A stretch of DNA of 64,000 bases from Sequoia sempervirens (Eukaryota; Streptophyta; Pinopsida; Cupressales; Cupressaceae). The DNA lies in the NCBI GenBank assembly GCA_007258455.2, contig VDFB02270651.1:494706320-494770319 (forward strand), in the 5' to 3' direction. Below the pieces are notes generated by a model that worked only from the letters and a program-made list of their open reading frames with translations, did no database searches and had not been told where the DNA came from. The stretch's first letter is position 1. Each line of letters opens with the position of its first letter. The position numbers were made by a program, and so were the translations under genes. This document shows, one piece after another, positions 10,833 to 23,300 of the stretch.

Positions 10833-11030
10833 GACTATGTTTTTCCTTCATCTTGCTTGTGTTATGTTTTTATGAGTTCCTCTCTTGTGAATAATCCCTA
10901 AGGAAAATTTGTCTGATACTTGTAATTGTAGACTATTTTTTTTCCTTCATCCTACTTGTGTTATGTTTTTATGAGTTATTCTATTGTGAATTATCCCTAA
11001 AGAATTTTTTTCTAATACTTGTAATTGTAA
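10833..11030. repeat. 98-bp tandem duplication
   Basis: Two copies (10833-10930 and 10931-11030) share GACTAT..CCTTCATC(T/C)T(G/A)CTTGTG and end in ATACTTGTAATTGTA. They lie just upstream of the first recognisable exon of the transposase pseudogene. Confidence 0.75.
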
Positions 11031-11608
11031 ACATCTTCTTGGTTTTTTATTGCAAATTCTTTTTAATCTATAAATTGAATTCTATTTTAAGTTTCCATTT
11101 GCAGTTATTAGTGGATTGGAAAGTCAAAAGTTATCAACTTATGAACTCAATAAAGTTTTACTAATTCAAGTTGTTGATTTATACATTATTGTTTATTTGG
11201 ACTTTAGTAAATGAAGACAAGGACTGGAAGGCGCAAATTAGATGATAGTGATCATAATGTTGAAATTCTAGTGACAAAATTTGAGCACGTGCATAGTGAA
11301 AAAGTGGAAAAGAATAATGAATATTTATTGAGTCTTGGTTTGACAAGGAAAGTTGTAAATCCACTAAGTAGTATATTATGTGTTTAATAGTGTTTAATGA
11401 AATTTTATAGGCAAGAGATTTATGTATATAATACATAATATGATAATTATTTTTGTTTTATAGGCAACAAAAAGAGTGCAAAGAAAATGTGGAGAAAAAA
11501 AAAAGGAAAGAAAAAATATAGTGCCACCATCTTGTAGAAAGCCAATGCTTTTGTGATTCACCAAATGTAGTTGGTGAAAAAAATAGTTGTGATGATGTCC
11601 AGATTGGT

Positions 11609-11743
11609 ATAGCACATGGTGATGTGCAGCCTAATATAGCACATGGTGATGTGCAGCCTAATATAGCACATGGTGATGTGCAACCTGATATAGAACATGG
11701 TAATGTGTAGCCTGATATAGCACATGGTGATGTGAAACATTGT
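11609..11743 (+). repeat. 27-bp x 5 coding minisatellite
   Basis: Five exact-length units start at 11609, 11636, 11663, 11690 and 11717. In frame they encode the nonapeptide IAHGDVQPN and variants; unit 4 ends in a TAG (GTGTAG for GTGCAG). The array lies in the N-terminal half of the transposase pseudogene. Confidence 0.9.
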
Positions 11744-13349
11744 GATGATCTCTTAGAACTAAGTCTAAGAGAGATTAGTGAAAAATATCAGTGCAAAGGA
11801 ACAATAGGTTTGAAGATGTTCTTTTCAACATTATTAAAGGATGCATTTAATGATGTGAAATTTTTGGAGACCAGTATTGATCTACCTACTCATGCCAGAC
11901 TTGATGTGGCCAAGAAGCATGAAGTTTTGGTTAATGAAAGTCATGAAGAGAGACCACTTGCATCTACTATGCCTTAGAGTGCACCGATGCATCTAGAACT
12001 TTTGATGGAACTAGTGGATCAACCATAAATACTGGTAGTGGTAATTTAATAGAAGATGTGGATTCTTTTGTCAAAAGACAAAGATTGAGTCAAGATTTGT
12101 ACATATCTACAAAGAGGAATGAAAACAAAAGAAAATTAGAAGGAAAGAAACCATTCTTACTTGAGGTATCGAGAGATGGTGAGCCCATTGGGCCAAATGC
12201 TACAAAGTGGGCCACTGAGTTGGGTTTAAGATGTAGGGCCCATTTGGATATTTGCAAATCAAGTTTTGCAGACCAAGATCCATGAGCTGTGGAAGATTTT
12301 ATTAAAAAAATGGAAAATAATTTTGAGACTACTGGTGGACAAATCTCTAGAAAATATTACAAGGAAAGGATGAGAAATTTTATGAACAATTATAGATATA
12401 GTTGTAGAAAAAAATCATGGGGGGAAAAGAGAGGTTCGACTCTACTCTATCTCCCAAAGAGTGGGAAAAATTAAGATAAAGTATGCATTCCGAAGAATAT
12501 TTGGCAAAGAGTAACAAAGGAAAGAGAGCAAGAGATAATGTGAGGGTTGGATATACATTTGGTCAAGGCAGGTTGAACGCAAAAATGGATAAATTTGTAG
12601 TAAGTGTATGGATTTTTGGTTCAATTTACATTGAGTTATTTATTTCAAATTTTTATTGAACTGGCTATATGTTGAAATTAACATTGTATTTTAGGTGGAA
12701 AACAATAATAGAGAAGCAGGTGCAGAAGATATTGTCAATTATATGGCAACACTAGATGCTAGTAAACCTAAGAGTAGGATGAAGTGGAAATCTAGTTCGT
12801 CAACATATATTTCACAACCATTTGTTCAATTCCCAGTAGGAGCCTTTGTAGATCATTTCAACTCAAATGAAATAGGGTACCAAAAGGTAATGAGTTGCAT
12901 AGTTGGTTGAATCCATTAACCCTATAGTTTATGCATGGAATGAGCATAAATCCATGGATTCATATGAGGTAAGAGGCTCTATTGATCTCATTTCTTCTTG
13001 TTTGGAAGTTCTATATGCAAATGCCTCTTAATATGTAGATTATTGAAATCTAAATGGAGAATCCAACCCAGTTTCTTTATTGTTGGAGTGATCTAGAAAA
13101 TGTTCCTTTGGACAAATTTATAGCTTGAATACTTTACTTGACTATTGAATGCTTTGTATATTTTTTTGCACGATGGTTAAATCACATGCAGGGAAATTTT
13201 ATCAAAGCAATAGGAAAACAAAAATTCCTTCATGGTTTCAATAGAACTGTCGATATTGATAGTGATGAAGTGGACAAGAATGAACACCATAGTCGTCTTA
13301 GTTTTCCAGAAGTTGAGGTAATTAATATAATAGTTGTCAGTTATCTATC

Positions 13350-13570
13350 CCAATGTTTTGTCATTCTTCATGCTTAAAATGTTCTTTTGGACAAAAAATT
13401 ATAGCTTTTGCATTCTTTAAGTTGTAAGTTAATATGTCCCAATGTTTTCTCATTCTTCTTTTGGACAAAAATTTATAGCTTTTGCATTCAAGTTGTAAGT
13501 TAATTTGTCCCAATGTTTTTTCATTGTTCTTTTGGACAGAAATTTATAGCTTTTGCATTCTTTACTTGAA
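13350..13570. repeat. intronic repeat of about 70 bp, three copies
   Basis: Units starting near 13350, 13438 and 13509 share CCCAATGTTTT, TTCTTTTGGACA and TTATAGCTTTTGCATTC. A fourth, partial echo lies near 13097-13140. All lie in presumed introns of the transposase pseudogene. Confidence 0.8.
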
Positions 13571-14249
13571 TTATATTAATTTTTGCACGATGATTAAACC
13601 ACATGATGCAAAGAAATTATATGAAATAAGGACAAAAAGAAAAAGGTCATGTCAATAAAAATCTCTACAGAGCTGTACAACTTCATGTCTGCAATGACAT
13701 CGATAGTGGTTATCATGATGAACTCAATGAGCATGCACATGATATTCATAGTGGTAATCATGATAAACTCATGGTGAGTGCTATTAAACCATATGCAAGT
13801 AAGTACTATTCAAGTAAGTAATGGATGTTTTATTATGTAAATAAGGGTAATCATTACCTATTTGATAGAAGTTGGTTAGAATAGTAATGAAGTGTAATTA
13901 GCTAGTATACATAGATTATGGAAATAAGGGAGAACATATAACTTACATATGGAAGCTTAGAGCTTAGTAGTAATAGAGAGTTTTATAGAAGCATGCACAA
14001 AAACTGATTTGTTCCAAGACATAAGACATTACATATAGCTATCAAAAATAATAAAATGTGTGTTTTATATCTCAATATAATGTGTATCTTTTTGTTTTTT
14101 GGGAATTTATTGATAAACTCCAAGAAGGGGATAAAGTTCGGGTGTTGGATCCATTTTATGGTGTTGTTGTGGGTATTGGTGGATTCACTAACTATCTATT
14201 GTACATGGAGTCAAATTGAAAGGAACAGGAGATGCAAATGTAAGTAAAT

Positions 14250-14864
14250 TTTGCAAGACACAAGTAGATGTAGTATCACGTGTTTCATCTAAAGGTCATC
14301 TTGGAGCCAACCTAATTGAGGTTTTGAGTTGTTGTGGAGTATATTTATAGAAGATCAAAATCATTTGTGAAAGTGATTGAGTAATGAGGAATTGAGATTG
14401 TGTAGTATGTTGAAGATGAAGTGTGCAAAGTCAGTTTGAAGGATTACTTGTGTGAAAAAGGAATTGCAACATTAGCACATGGTGGATGCTTCTTTATAGT
14501 AGTTCATATTCATAATTCTAATTATAATTTTCATGTATACTGCTATGAGATAGTGTGTCTAATCAAATCCTTGTATCTTGCCCTAAGGTTGTATGCCTTA
14601 GTCTATAAGTCCATAGGTAGTGAGCCTTAAGAAATATTATAATATTTGTAAGAATAGAGCTTCATATATTGTGAGTTAACTCTCACCATGGTTTTCCATC
14701 ATTGGGTTTTCCATCTAAAAATCTTAGTGTCCTTGTGTGGTGCATGTCTTATTTTTTTCTCTTATTTTAGTTTATGTGATGTGATGTTTAATATGAAAAT
14801 GAGAATGGTTAAGTTTAAATATATGTTGATTCACCCCCCTCTTAGCACTAGAGTGTGTTCAACA
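14250..14864 (+). mobile_element. remnant of a Copia-type LTR
   Basis: The 3' end carries the hallmark seen in the complete Copia LTR at 57.9-58.1 kb: CACCATGGTTTTCC, GGGTTTTCCATCTAAAAATC, then ATTCACCCCCCTCTTAG and a terminal CAACA. A TATA-like TATTTATAG lies near 14345. The left boundary is not visible. The right end (14864) abuts the Gypsy-A LTR exactly where that LTR is broken. Confidence 0.6.
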
Positions 14865-15210
14865 TGAAATTATTCTAATTCCTAAAAATTAAATCTTGAT
14901 AGTTGATATCTAACATTTGAATTTAAAATAATTAAATTTTCTTATTTTGACATATTAAATTTGGAAGGAAAAATAGGGGAACCAAGTCGCCTAGGGTGAC
15001 TAGGTCCTAACCCTATTTTGTAGGATCTAAGGTGCCGAGGGAAAAATATTAAATGTTTGTATTGGTTTTATATATGGGTTTTATTGATAATTATCCAAAT
15101 GGTCTATATAATACAAATTTAGGAAATTAGGTATACAATTAGGTACACACACTTAAGGAGGAGAAAAATATTGTGTAAAATTGTCGTGGGTGACAATTTA
15201 CAATGCTATA
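14865..15210 (-). repeat. Gypsy-A truncated 3' LTR
   Basis: Matches 40,672-41,007 along its length, including the CAAGT..CCTAGG..ACTAGGTCCTA block. It ends just short of where the 5' LTR has its TATA box, so only the U3 part remains. Confidence 0.85.
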
Positions 15211-15232
15211 TTTAGCCCCCACTATAGTGAGA
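15211..15232 (-). promoter_or_regulatory. Gypsy-A polypurine tract
   Basis: On the minus strand, TCTCACTATAGTGGGGGC followed by TAAA directly precedes the 3' LTR. The same tract sits at 56,269-56,290 next to the related LTR. Confidence 0.7.
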
Positions 15233-15953
15233 GTATAAACTTATGCTCAAACTCACACTAAAGTAGAAAATAATATCAAGAGGGGTTTGATTATTCAAAT
15301 GTTGAAGAGATGGGATAACAATGAATCTAAGGGGATACACAAGTGCCTAGGATTCAAGATCCCTTGGAAAACTATCATAAGCACAAAGGAACACACATGT
15401 ATGTAATACAACAAGACAACATACACAAACATACACATTTCTAAACAAAATGCACAAGGAGAGTATGAATATCATGGATTGGTAAGGTTTGTTATGCTAG
15501 GATCCATACCCAAAGGTGTTCATGATTCATAGGATAACAAAGTCCCATATTTTCTAGGTGAATCATATATTGAAGGCAACACGAGCTAGTGAAGTCTAAA
15601 ATTCACTAGGTGATCCCCCTAGACAATTTATCAAAATGAGAAACACACAAGGACTAGTGAGGACCAATTTCCAATAGGTGTGTACCCATGTCAACCATAC
15701 CAAAAACTATACTCCATGATAATTTTGATAAGGTGCTACACAAATAATCAAAATTCTATTCCAATGCATTGCTAAATCCAATGTGTGTGAAAAAAGTGAA
15801 GAAAAAATGATATGTCAATGCATCATTAAGTCCAACGTGTGTGAAAAAATTGAAGCACATAATGGAATGTATGCCCCACCTTAAAGTAATTGCAAAAAAC
15901 CATGCTATGAGCAATTTCTTTAAGGTAAAAAAATGATAAATGTCATGTGATAA

Positions 15954-17096
15954 TGATGTAGGAGAACCATTCAGGTGATATTTTTATGACTCATTTTGAT
16001 TTTAATACTCCTAGTTGAGTTGGTGAAGATCTTAGGGGGTCCATTGGGATCATTTCCAATGGTCTAGGTTGTCTAAATAGGGCTAGAAATTCAAACTTTG
16101 TTTTTCCTTCCAAAATGAAAATTTGAATTTCCTAGGTGATTTTGGCTTGTTGAAGGGTTGGGGTTTGTTCCTTAGCCTTATTTTTGGGTTTTTTGAGTCT
16201 AATAAGGTCTTGAAAGACCATGAAAGACCATGCAGGGTCTCTTTACATGTTTTTTTTTAATTCTAGGTTGTGAAAAAGGGTGTATTTTTCAAGTTTGATA
16301 CAATAAACTTTAGGTTTTGAAGGAAAAGACACATATAATCGATTTGTAACTATTTTGGATGATCATTCATGTTGAAGAAATGAGAATGAATGATCCAAGA
16401 ATCTACATAAGTAGTTTTTCATTAATATACCCTATTTTCTTCACAATTTGTGATAGTTTTTTACAAAAATAGTCAAAAATAAGTCTTGTATGGCCTTGTA
16501 TGGAACAATGATAGGTTTGTGAGTGGATTGGAAGTGAGATATTTTTCTAGAGAGTCAAATTCTTTTTGTTTTGAGTAATTTCATGATGCTTAGTTTGAGA
16601 AGAAAGCAAAAACCCTACTAACTACCTTGTTACAAAGTTAGGCTTTCTAGCAAGACAAAAAATATAAAACTTTTGTTTGAACAAGTGAAAATTCATGCAA
16701 CATGGTGAAAACATTCTTCAAGATGTAGGTAAAGTTTATACCAAAGGAAATCTCACAAATCAAACATATGTGTAAGTCTATGTTTGTTCACTGTCAAGAA
16801 AAGATTGTCAAACCCTAGGTCTTTGAGGCTTTAATGAAAAACATATCTTTTCAGTTCACCATAGCATAGTGGGGGTTTAATTAGACCTTTTGGAGTGTGT
16901 TGAAATTTTAAAAATCATAAGAAGGAATAAGAGTGATTGTTGATATAATAAGAACCCCAACTCGGTCTTTCTTGAAGATTGGAGCCTAGAGAGAAAGGCT
17001 TGTAGGAAAACTTGCAAGGTATGGTTTGAGAAACCTTCAGAAGAGTCAATAGAATTTGAAAAAAATTGTTTTTTCTTTTATTTATTCTTTGCATCA
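15954..17096 (+). repeat. Gypsy-B 5' LTR
   Basis: 1,143 bp from TGATGTAGGAG to GCATCA. It is homologous to 31,802-32,238 plus 34,472-35,187 once the nested insertion is removed; shared blocks include CTTAGGGGGTCCATTGGGAT and GATTGGAGCCTAGAGAGAAA. Confidence 0.9.
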
Positions 17097-17100
17097 TTAT

Positions 17101-17112
17101 TGGTATCGAAGC
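17101..17112 (+). promoter_or_regulatory. Gypsy-B primer-binding site
   Basis: TGGTATCGAAGC lies 4 nt after the 5' LTR and closely resembles TGGTATCAGAGC, the initiator-tRNA-Met complementary PBS common in plant LTR elements. Confidence 0.7.
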
Positions 17113-17161
17113 TAGACTAAGCCAAGAAAACCAATACAAGGGTTAACAATCCAAAAGAAGG

Positions 17162-18235
17162 ATGCCTCTAAGAATCAACACTGCCGAAAGGGTGGCAAAG
17201 AGAATAAAAACACAATTGGGAGAAGCCCTTGCTAGAGAAATGAGGGAAATGAGAGTAAATTTGGATGCAAGACTCACTGCATTGGAAGCTAACCAAAGAA
17301 GATGAGTGGTTACAGGGGATATGAGTGACCGAGATGAAGTGGTGGATGAAGTACCTCAAGAAGAACCTCAAGAAGAGAGGGATGTTGATGATGTGAGGAT
17401 GAAAATATTGTTGAAGGTATTCAAGGGTGAAGGAACCAAGGTGAAGATGGAACTTCCAATATATGTAGGTAATTTGAATGGTGAAGAAATCCTTGATTAG
17501 ATAGGGGAGTTGGAAAAGTACTTTGAGTTTGAGGAGCTACCTAAAGAGCAACAAGTAAAGTTGTCCAAGACCAAGTTGAAAGGTCATGCATCCCTATGGT
17601 GGGATTATGTTTAGGAAGAAAGGAGAAAGAAAGGAAAATATAAGATTACTTATTGAAATAGGATGATTGCCAAGTTGAAGGGAAAATTCATGCCTAGTGA
17701 CTACATGAATTAGTTGTATAGGAAGTTGTAGAACTTGAAACAAAAGGATATGGGAGTGAAAGAGTATAGTGAATATTTTTACAAATTGAATATTAGATTG
17801 GGAGACATGGAGGATGACACTGAAAAGGTTGCAAGATACCTTAATGGATTGAAGTACATCTTGCAAGATGATTTGAGCCTTACAAGCCCCAAGACACTTG
17901 AAGAGTGTTATCAAATAGCCTTAAAGGCTAAGGAGAAGCTGAACATGAAGCAAGAAAAGTAGAATAGAGGTAGAGGAAGTACTTTCAGAGGTAGAGGTCC
18001 ATATGATAGTAGAGGATAGTCACAAAGAAGTCAAGGTGAGTCAAACACCTCCCAAGAATAATCATCAAGTTCAGGAGGAGGTTTTAGAGGAAGAAGGCCT
18101 AACTTTAGGGGTAGATTTGGACAAAGAGGAGGATTCAATGGTTTCATAGGTAAATGCTACAAGTGCAACAAGTTTGCAGGTCATCAATCTTGGGATTGTC
18201 TAGAAGAGTAATCAACTAACACATTTAGGAATGAA
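17162..18235 (+). pseudogene. Gypsy-B gag (broken)
   Basis: Gag forms the virus-like particle that packages element RNA. The ATG at 17162 begins MPLRINTAERVAKRI. A retrotrans_gag domain follows (LPIYVGNLNGEEILD, EELPKEQQVKLSKTKLKGHA, MGVKEYSEYFYKLNIRLGDM), then an Arg/Gly-rich tail and a zinc knuckle near 18,165 (CYKCNKFAGHQSWDC). That knuckle has five rather than the usual four residues between the second Cys and the His. Ten in-frame stops (six TAG, two TGA, two TAA) interrupt one otherwise continuous frame, and every one sits where a single C-to-T or G-to-A change would restore Gln, Trp or Arg. The Copia-type insertion breaks the frame after 18,240; it resumes at 27,708. Confidence 0.85.
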
Positions 18236-18240
18236 AGAAG

Positions 18241-20327
18241 TGTTGGAGTGCAATACCACTAAGAGGGGGGTGAATCAGTGGTATACTAATTCAAGATGAA
18301 TCTGATATAATCTTTCAAAAACTTTGAAACATAACAACTATGAGGACAAGCATACTTGGAATCAAGAACTTTGATAATCATTATTAACTCAAGACATCAA
18401 CTCAAACCTTTAATAATACTAACATGAATATCAAGGAAACTTCTATTGACAAGAGATAGAGCATCATATATAAACATCATGACACTTTTGTTGAATTAAG
18501 ATAGGCATTATGAAAATTGAAGTTGACAGATCAACATCAAAGGTGCACCAATAAAATATTTATGACAAACATTAACTCATGAACATAAGACTTAAGAGCA
18601 AGGAATGTCATCCTAAACAATGATACATGATTGATATGTATTCATATAGACCAAACAAATTATAGAGAAAATGTAAACATAACACAATTTTTTCTCAGTG
18701 GAAAACCCTCTTGAGGTAGAAAAACCACTCGTAAAATCACCTCATTGGCTTAATTAGAGAAGTGCCTCATTGGCAATGCAAGCCTCACTGGCATACAAAG
18801 CCTCACTAGCATACTTTCTCCATGGTCTTACTGACCAATCTCCAATAAAAGAAGAAACATAACTTCAAGGGGTTACCCTGTTACTATATAATCCATCAAT
18901 TGTATTACTTCTTCAACATACATACAACATCAATGAAAAATAACTCTTAATAGAGTATGAAACAACAAAGAATAATTTTTTTCTTTATGTTCAACCAAAC
19001 CCATTGAATGTCTTCAACATAGGATAAATAATGTATTATGTCCTGAAAAAAAACTATCAACTTCATAACTTCCTCACAGTTGCAAACTACTCATGTACAT
19101 TGACAAGTAAAAGAATGATCACAATAATTTGTTATAACAAAACAACATTTCCATTTACACATTGTCAAAAACAAAAAACTTTACCCACATGGCAAATACA
19201 AACCACAGCCCCAAGAACCCATACAAGGGTTTCAACATATTATGCAACATTAATCAAAGAAAAAAAATTCCATTATCTCTTAACAAACGTAAACACAATA
19301 CTCAAGAAACCCTTAACAATAAACCACAAAAATGAACCATCAAATAAAAATAATATCACCTAAATAGTGCCAAAAAATGAATTCTTTGAGACCAAAAACT
19401 AGCTATCAAGTTGAAGCTCACTATTGCTTTGTCAAATCTCGAAGACCATCCTCATCATCACAACTGAATCTTGAGATACCTTGCATAAAACTGTAACCCT
19501 AAGTCGAGAGCAACATGTTACAAAGTTTAACCTTACAAAATGAGCTTCCAAAAAATAAGCTTTCCACCTTATACATCTCTCGACTTCCTATCCCTATGTG
19601 CCCTAAAGAACTCGATGAAAGCATGATATGAAACAATGTCTTTTAACCTGTATCATGACCCCAAAGCTTACCAATCAAGTCAACTTGTATTTATTCATTT
19701 TTCATATGGAATTTAAATCTAATGAAATCAATAATTTAAACCAAATGATGTCACATGTGCCCACCAATACAAAGGTGTCAACCATGTGAAAGAAAGCATG
19801 GTATAAACACTTATCCAATTCCATATGATGCCAATAAAGATCAAGCCAATTGCAACTATTCCAAGACAAGTGTAATAACGTTATGCCCATGGTTAAAAAC
19901 ACAAGACATCAATTCCTATCACAAAATAAGATATACTAGTCATCACATAATAGAGATCAAATCAAAAATGCTCATTGTACTCTAAATATTCGTTCATGCC
20001 CAGATAACATATTAATCATTGTCCAACAAGCCATATATCTGAACTTGCAAATGAACACAACTTTAACTTCTTACCAAAAATGCATGATGACAAACCATGA
20101 TACAATATGTATTGTAATGAGCTTCAAAATCTTGTATGCCAAGCCAAGAAACCATCAATGAAGTGTGATAAACATGATTTTACCTCAACCAAAATACCAA
20201 ACCAATATCACTATGATGTGAACCAACCAAGCATGCCAAGTAGAGATGCAATCAAGAACAACATCCAATGCCAAATGCAAGCTAACTTTTTTACATCAAT
20301 GACAAAACCTTATGCTAGGGGTCAACA
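18241..20327 (-). repeat. 3' LTR of the gag-only Copia-type element
   Basis: 2,087 bp, matching 25,576-27,702 throughout with scattered substitutions. At 18,740-18,815 it holds a short run of CCTCA(C/T)TGGCATAC-like units whose number differs from the partner LTR. Confidence 0.9.
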
Positions 20328-20345
20328 AACTCCCCCTTTGGAATT
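20328..20345 (-). promoter_or_regulatory. polypurine tract of the gag-only element
   Basis: On the minus strand AATTCCAAAGGGGGAGTT lies directly before the 3' LTR start TGTTGACCC. Confidence 0.75.
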
Positions 20346-23300
20346 GATGTCAAAACCAATCTAAAAATGATCCACCCCATCACTCTTTCTCCCCTTTTTT
20401 GACAAAAATGACAAAGGACAATGTTGAGAGAACCAAAACTTATCCAAGTATCTAGGAATACTTGTCCATGATCACTGTACTATGAATTTTCACTGAATCA
20501 AGATGTCATTAAAAGTCACTGAATGTTACTGATGTAACCATATGCCAATACAATCACAGTGCCATATAACATGGAAATACAACCTATAACCTATGAGTAT
20601 ATATGAGCATGTCATGTCAATCACCAACAATCATATGCTATGTCCATGAAACAAGGATGTGTTTTCAAAAAAGTAACAATGTGTGCTATGTACATGTAAC
20701 AAACAAGTATAAATGTATCCATTTTCCAAGTGATACTTGAGAATTGAATACCTGTTACCTTGTCATCTTTCTTTGTCACCAAGGGTTGAATACTAGTTAC
20801 AAAGTGCTGCCATATACCATATTCATGTACACAAAACAACAACTGCGCCATACTCACTATCATTTTAAGACAATAAAGCACTCTATTCACTAATTAAAAA
20901 AATGAAACAAAATGATATTGCAATGATACTAAATACAATCACAACTCTCTCAAAATCACTGTCTAGATCATTGATCATCAAAATGACTATCAAAGAATAC
21001 ATCAAATGTTACTGATCAAAGAATACTAAGATCACAATGGGATCACATATGAATTTTGTAATACTAAAGTAGTCAAACTCACTTAATCAACCAAAAAAAA
21101 ATAGAACCCTATTTTGATCAAGAGCTCAAACATTACTATCACATAAGCATCATTGAAGAACACTAATCCATCAGATGAACAACTACTCTCAACTGGTTAG
21201 GTGAAAAGTATGCCGCAACTTGCATCTATTCAAAGAACATATGCTAAATCAAAATGCACTATATAACAAGGCTAAGAAGAGTAAGCATAAGATCCTATAA
21301 ATGATATGAATCGGGGTACTATAATGATCAAAGCATTTGTATCCAATTTCTGAAAGAACAATATGTTCCAAATTAGAGCAAAGTCAATGACAAGAACTAG
21401 ATTCTATACAAAGAAGAACTTTATTCCTTAATACCATTGTTAACTGTAACATTGAAAGTGCATCAAAGAAGATATGTATAATTCAAAACTAATCATTGTC
21501 ATAAGCAAGTTTTTCCTATCAACTATCATTGTTGGTTATATCACTGTGATGCATATGATTACTGACATAATGTGACATAACCCAATATCAACACTAGTAC
21601 CACTGTATGTCATAGTACCACTATGCAAATATTTCATAAAACCACATTAACATATGAATATCAAGATCCACCTAAAACATATCAATGTACTCAAATACTC
21701 AAAATGATGATACTATGAAGAAACCATAGCACTATCAAAAACATATCATTGTCATTTGTATGTATAACATTGACAAGAGCATATCAAGAGCACAACAAGT
21801 CATTGTTAATCAATATAGGAATATACCAATGCCATCATCAATGTCCAATACAACTTGTACCTTGTAAACACCACCCCTTGATCACTATAGTTTCCATTTT
21901 TAGATATGTAAACAAATACACCTTGTCACAAAGTCCTTGGCACAACAACATAATCTAATCAAAACACTGCTACTGTGTCCCTTCATAAATTTCATGAAAA
22001 ACTACCATTATAGATACAATCAACATTATTGCAAATGAGAATCAAGACAAACACTACACCATGAATTTTGCATCAAGTTTCATTGCTACTGTCATTGTAT
22101 TTAGCTATCATCACAAGGTCCTCTGATCATGAATACCATTTTTTCTTTCCAATCATGAGATAACTATCTTTATTTGAAAATACAACTTCAAATTAAAGAA
22201 ATTTGTACCTCATATAGTATATATAATCTTCACATCAAACCATCTCACAATGTATCACAGATTTATGGACATATTCAATGAAATAGGAATCTAAAAAAAT
22301 ACATTGTAACTTAATTCTCCCCCTACAAACCACTGCCTATTTTTGACACAAAATAGGCAATACCATGCAAAAACAATCAAACTAATATAATTCAATGACA
22401 AGAAACTTGTTCATAGAAAATCTTACTGGCAATAGTTGCACTTTCTTATTGTTGTCCTTGGTCAAGTAGCAAAAATAAACTTCTTCCAAATTTTATCTCA
22501 ATAAATCACTACTTGAAAACATTGTAACAGTCTTGTCCTTGAATTTCACAACTTGGTCTGATATAAAATCAACAAACTTGATTTGTACTATCTTTTCATA
22601 TCTTCAAACTGCATTCATGTCAACCAAATAATATTTGTGATGAATGCCATGTCATTATGCAATATCAACCTAGTTTGTTCTCACCTACATCTTGAAGAGT
22701 AGAAGACTATAAACAAGAAAAAAAGACCTCCTCTACTAGAGAATTTCCATCTCCTTCATCAGACCTATTATCAACACTACTATTGTCGGGTATGTGTAGG
22801 ATCATCATGGAAAAACAGGCCCTTAAGTGGCGATAAAATTCAGAAAAAATCAGAGTTAGGCAACTTGATGTAAAAATTTGAATAATTTATCTATATTATT
22901 TCAAAAATATGCAAAAATAGAATTTGTAGCAAATTGAATGTAGTCTCTAAACTACTAGGTTTTTTTTTTTAAATCTATTTGGTGAAAATTTGAAATTTCA
23001 ATGCAGAGAACTTAAATTTCAAGGAAAAATAAGTAGGTATCTGTCTGACCACCCTAACCACAATAAAATGAAAATATTTTTTTATAATATTTTAGATATA
23101 AGTAGAGGACTCATGTCTCGATGTGATGCATATTTTTTTGTAATTTTTTTCCAAGTAAATAATTAATTATGAATTTTTTATTACCACTTATAAAAAATAT
23201 AAAAACTCGTATGTCTAACCACCTTAACTTGGTTAAAACTTCATGAAATTCAATTTTTTTTAATCCTATAGTATGCGAAGCATAGAATGTGACGCATGTT

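Larger units (their letters stand above)
11211..14242 (+). pseudogene. En/Spm (CACTA)-type plant transposase gene, broken, with introns
   Basis: Plant Ptta/En/Spm-type proteins (Transposase_24 family) belong to CACTA DNA transposons. A likely exon at 11211 follows an acceptor-like TTTAG (MKTRTGRRKLDDSDHN). After 11609 come five 9-residue repeats, then LREISEKYQCKGTIGLK and, from 12058, DSFVKRQRLSQDLY and GEPIGPNATKWATELGLRCR. From 12289 EDFIKKMENNFE, YYKERMRNFMNNYRYSCRKK and, in another frame, EWEKLR, KGKRARDNVRVGYTFGQGRL complete the family pattern. Plausible splice sites are GTAAGT at 12600 with acceptor ending 12694, and an acceptor near 13190 before GNFIKAIGKQKF. A last exon (about 14110-14242) reads KLQEGDKVRVLDPFYGVVVG and ends at GTAAGT. 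Stops and frameshifts abolish function. No TNP2-type catalytic ORF or CACTA termini were found. Confidence 0.6.
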
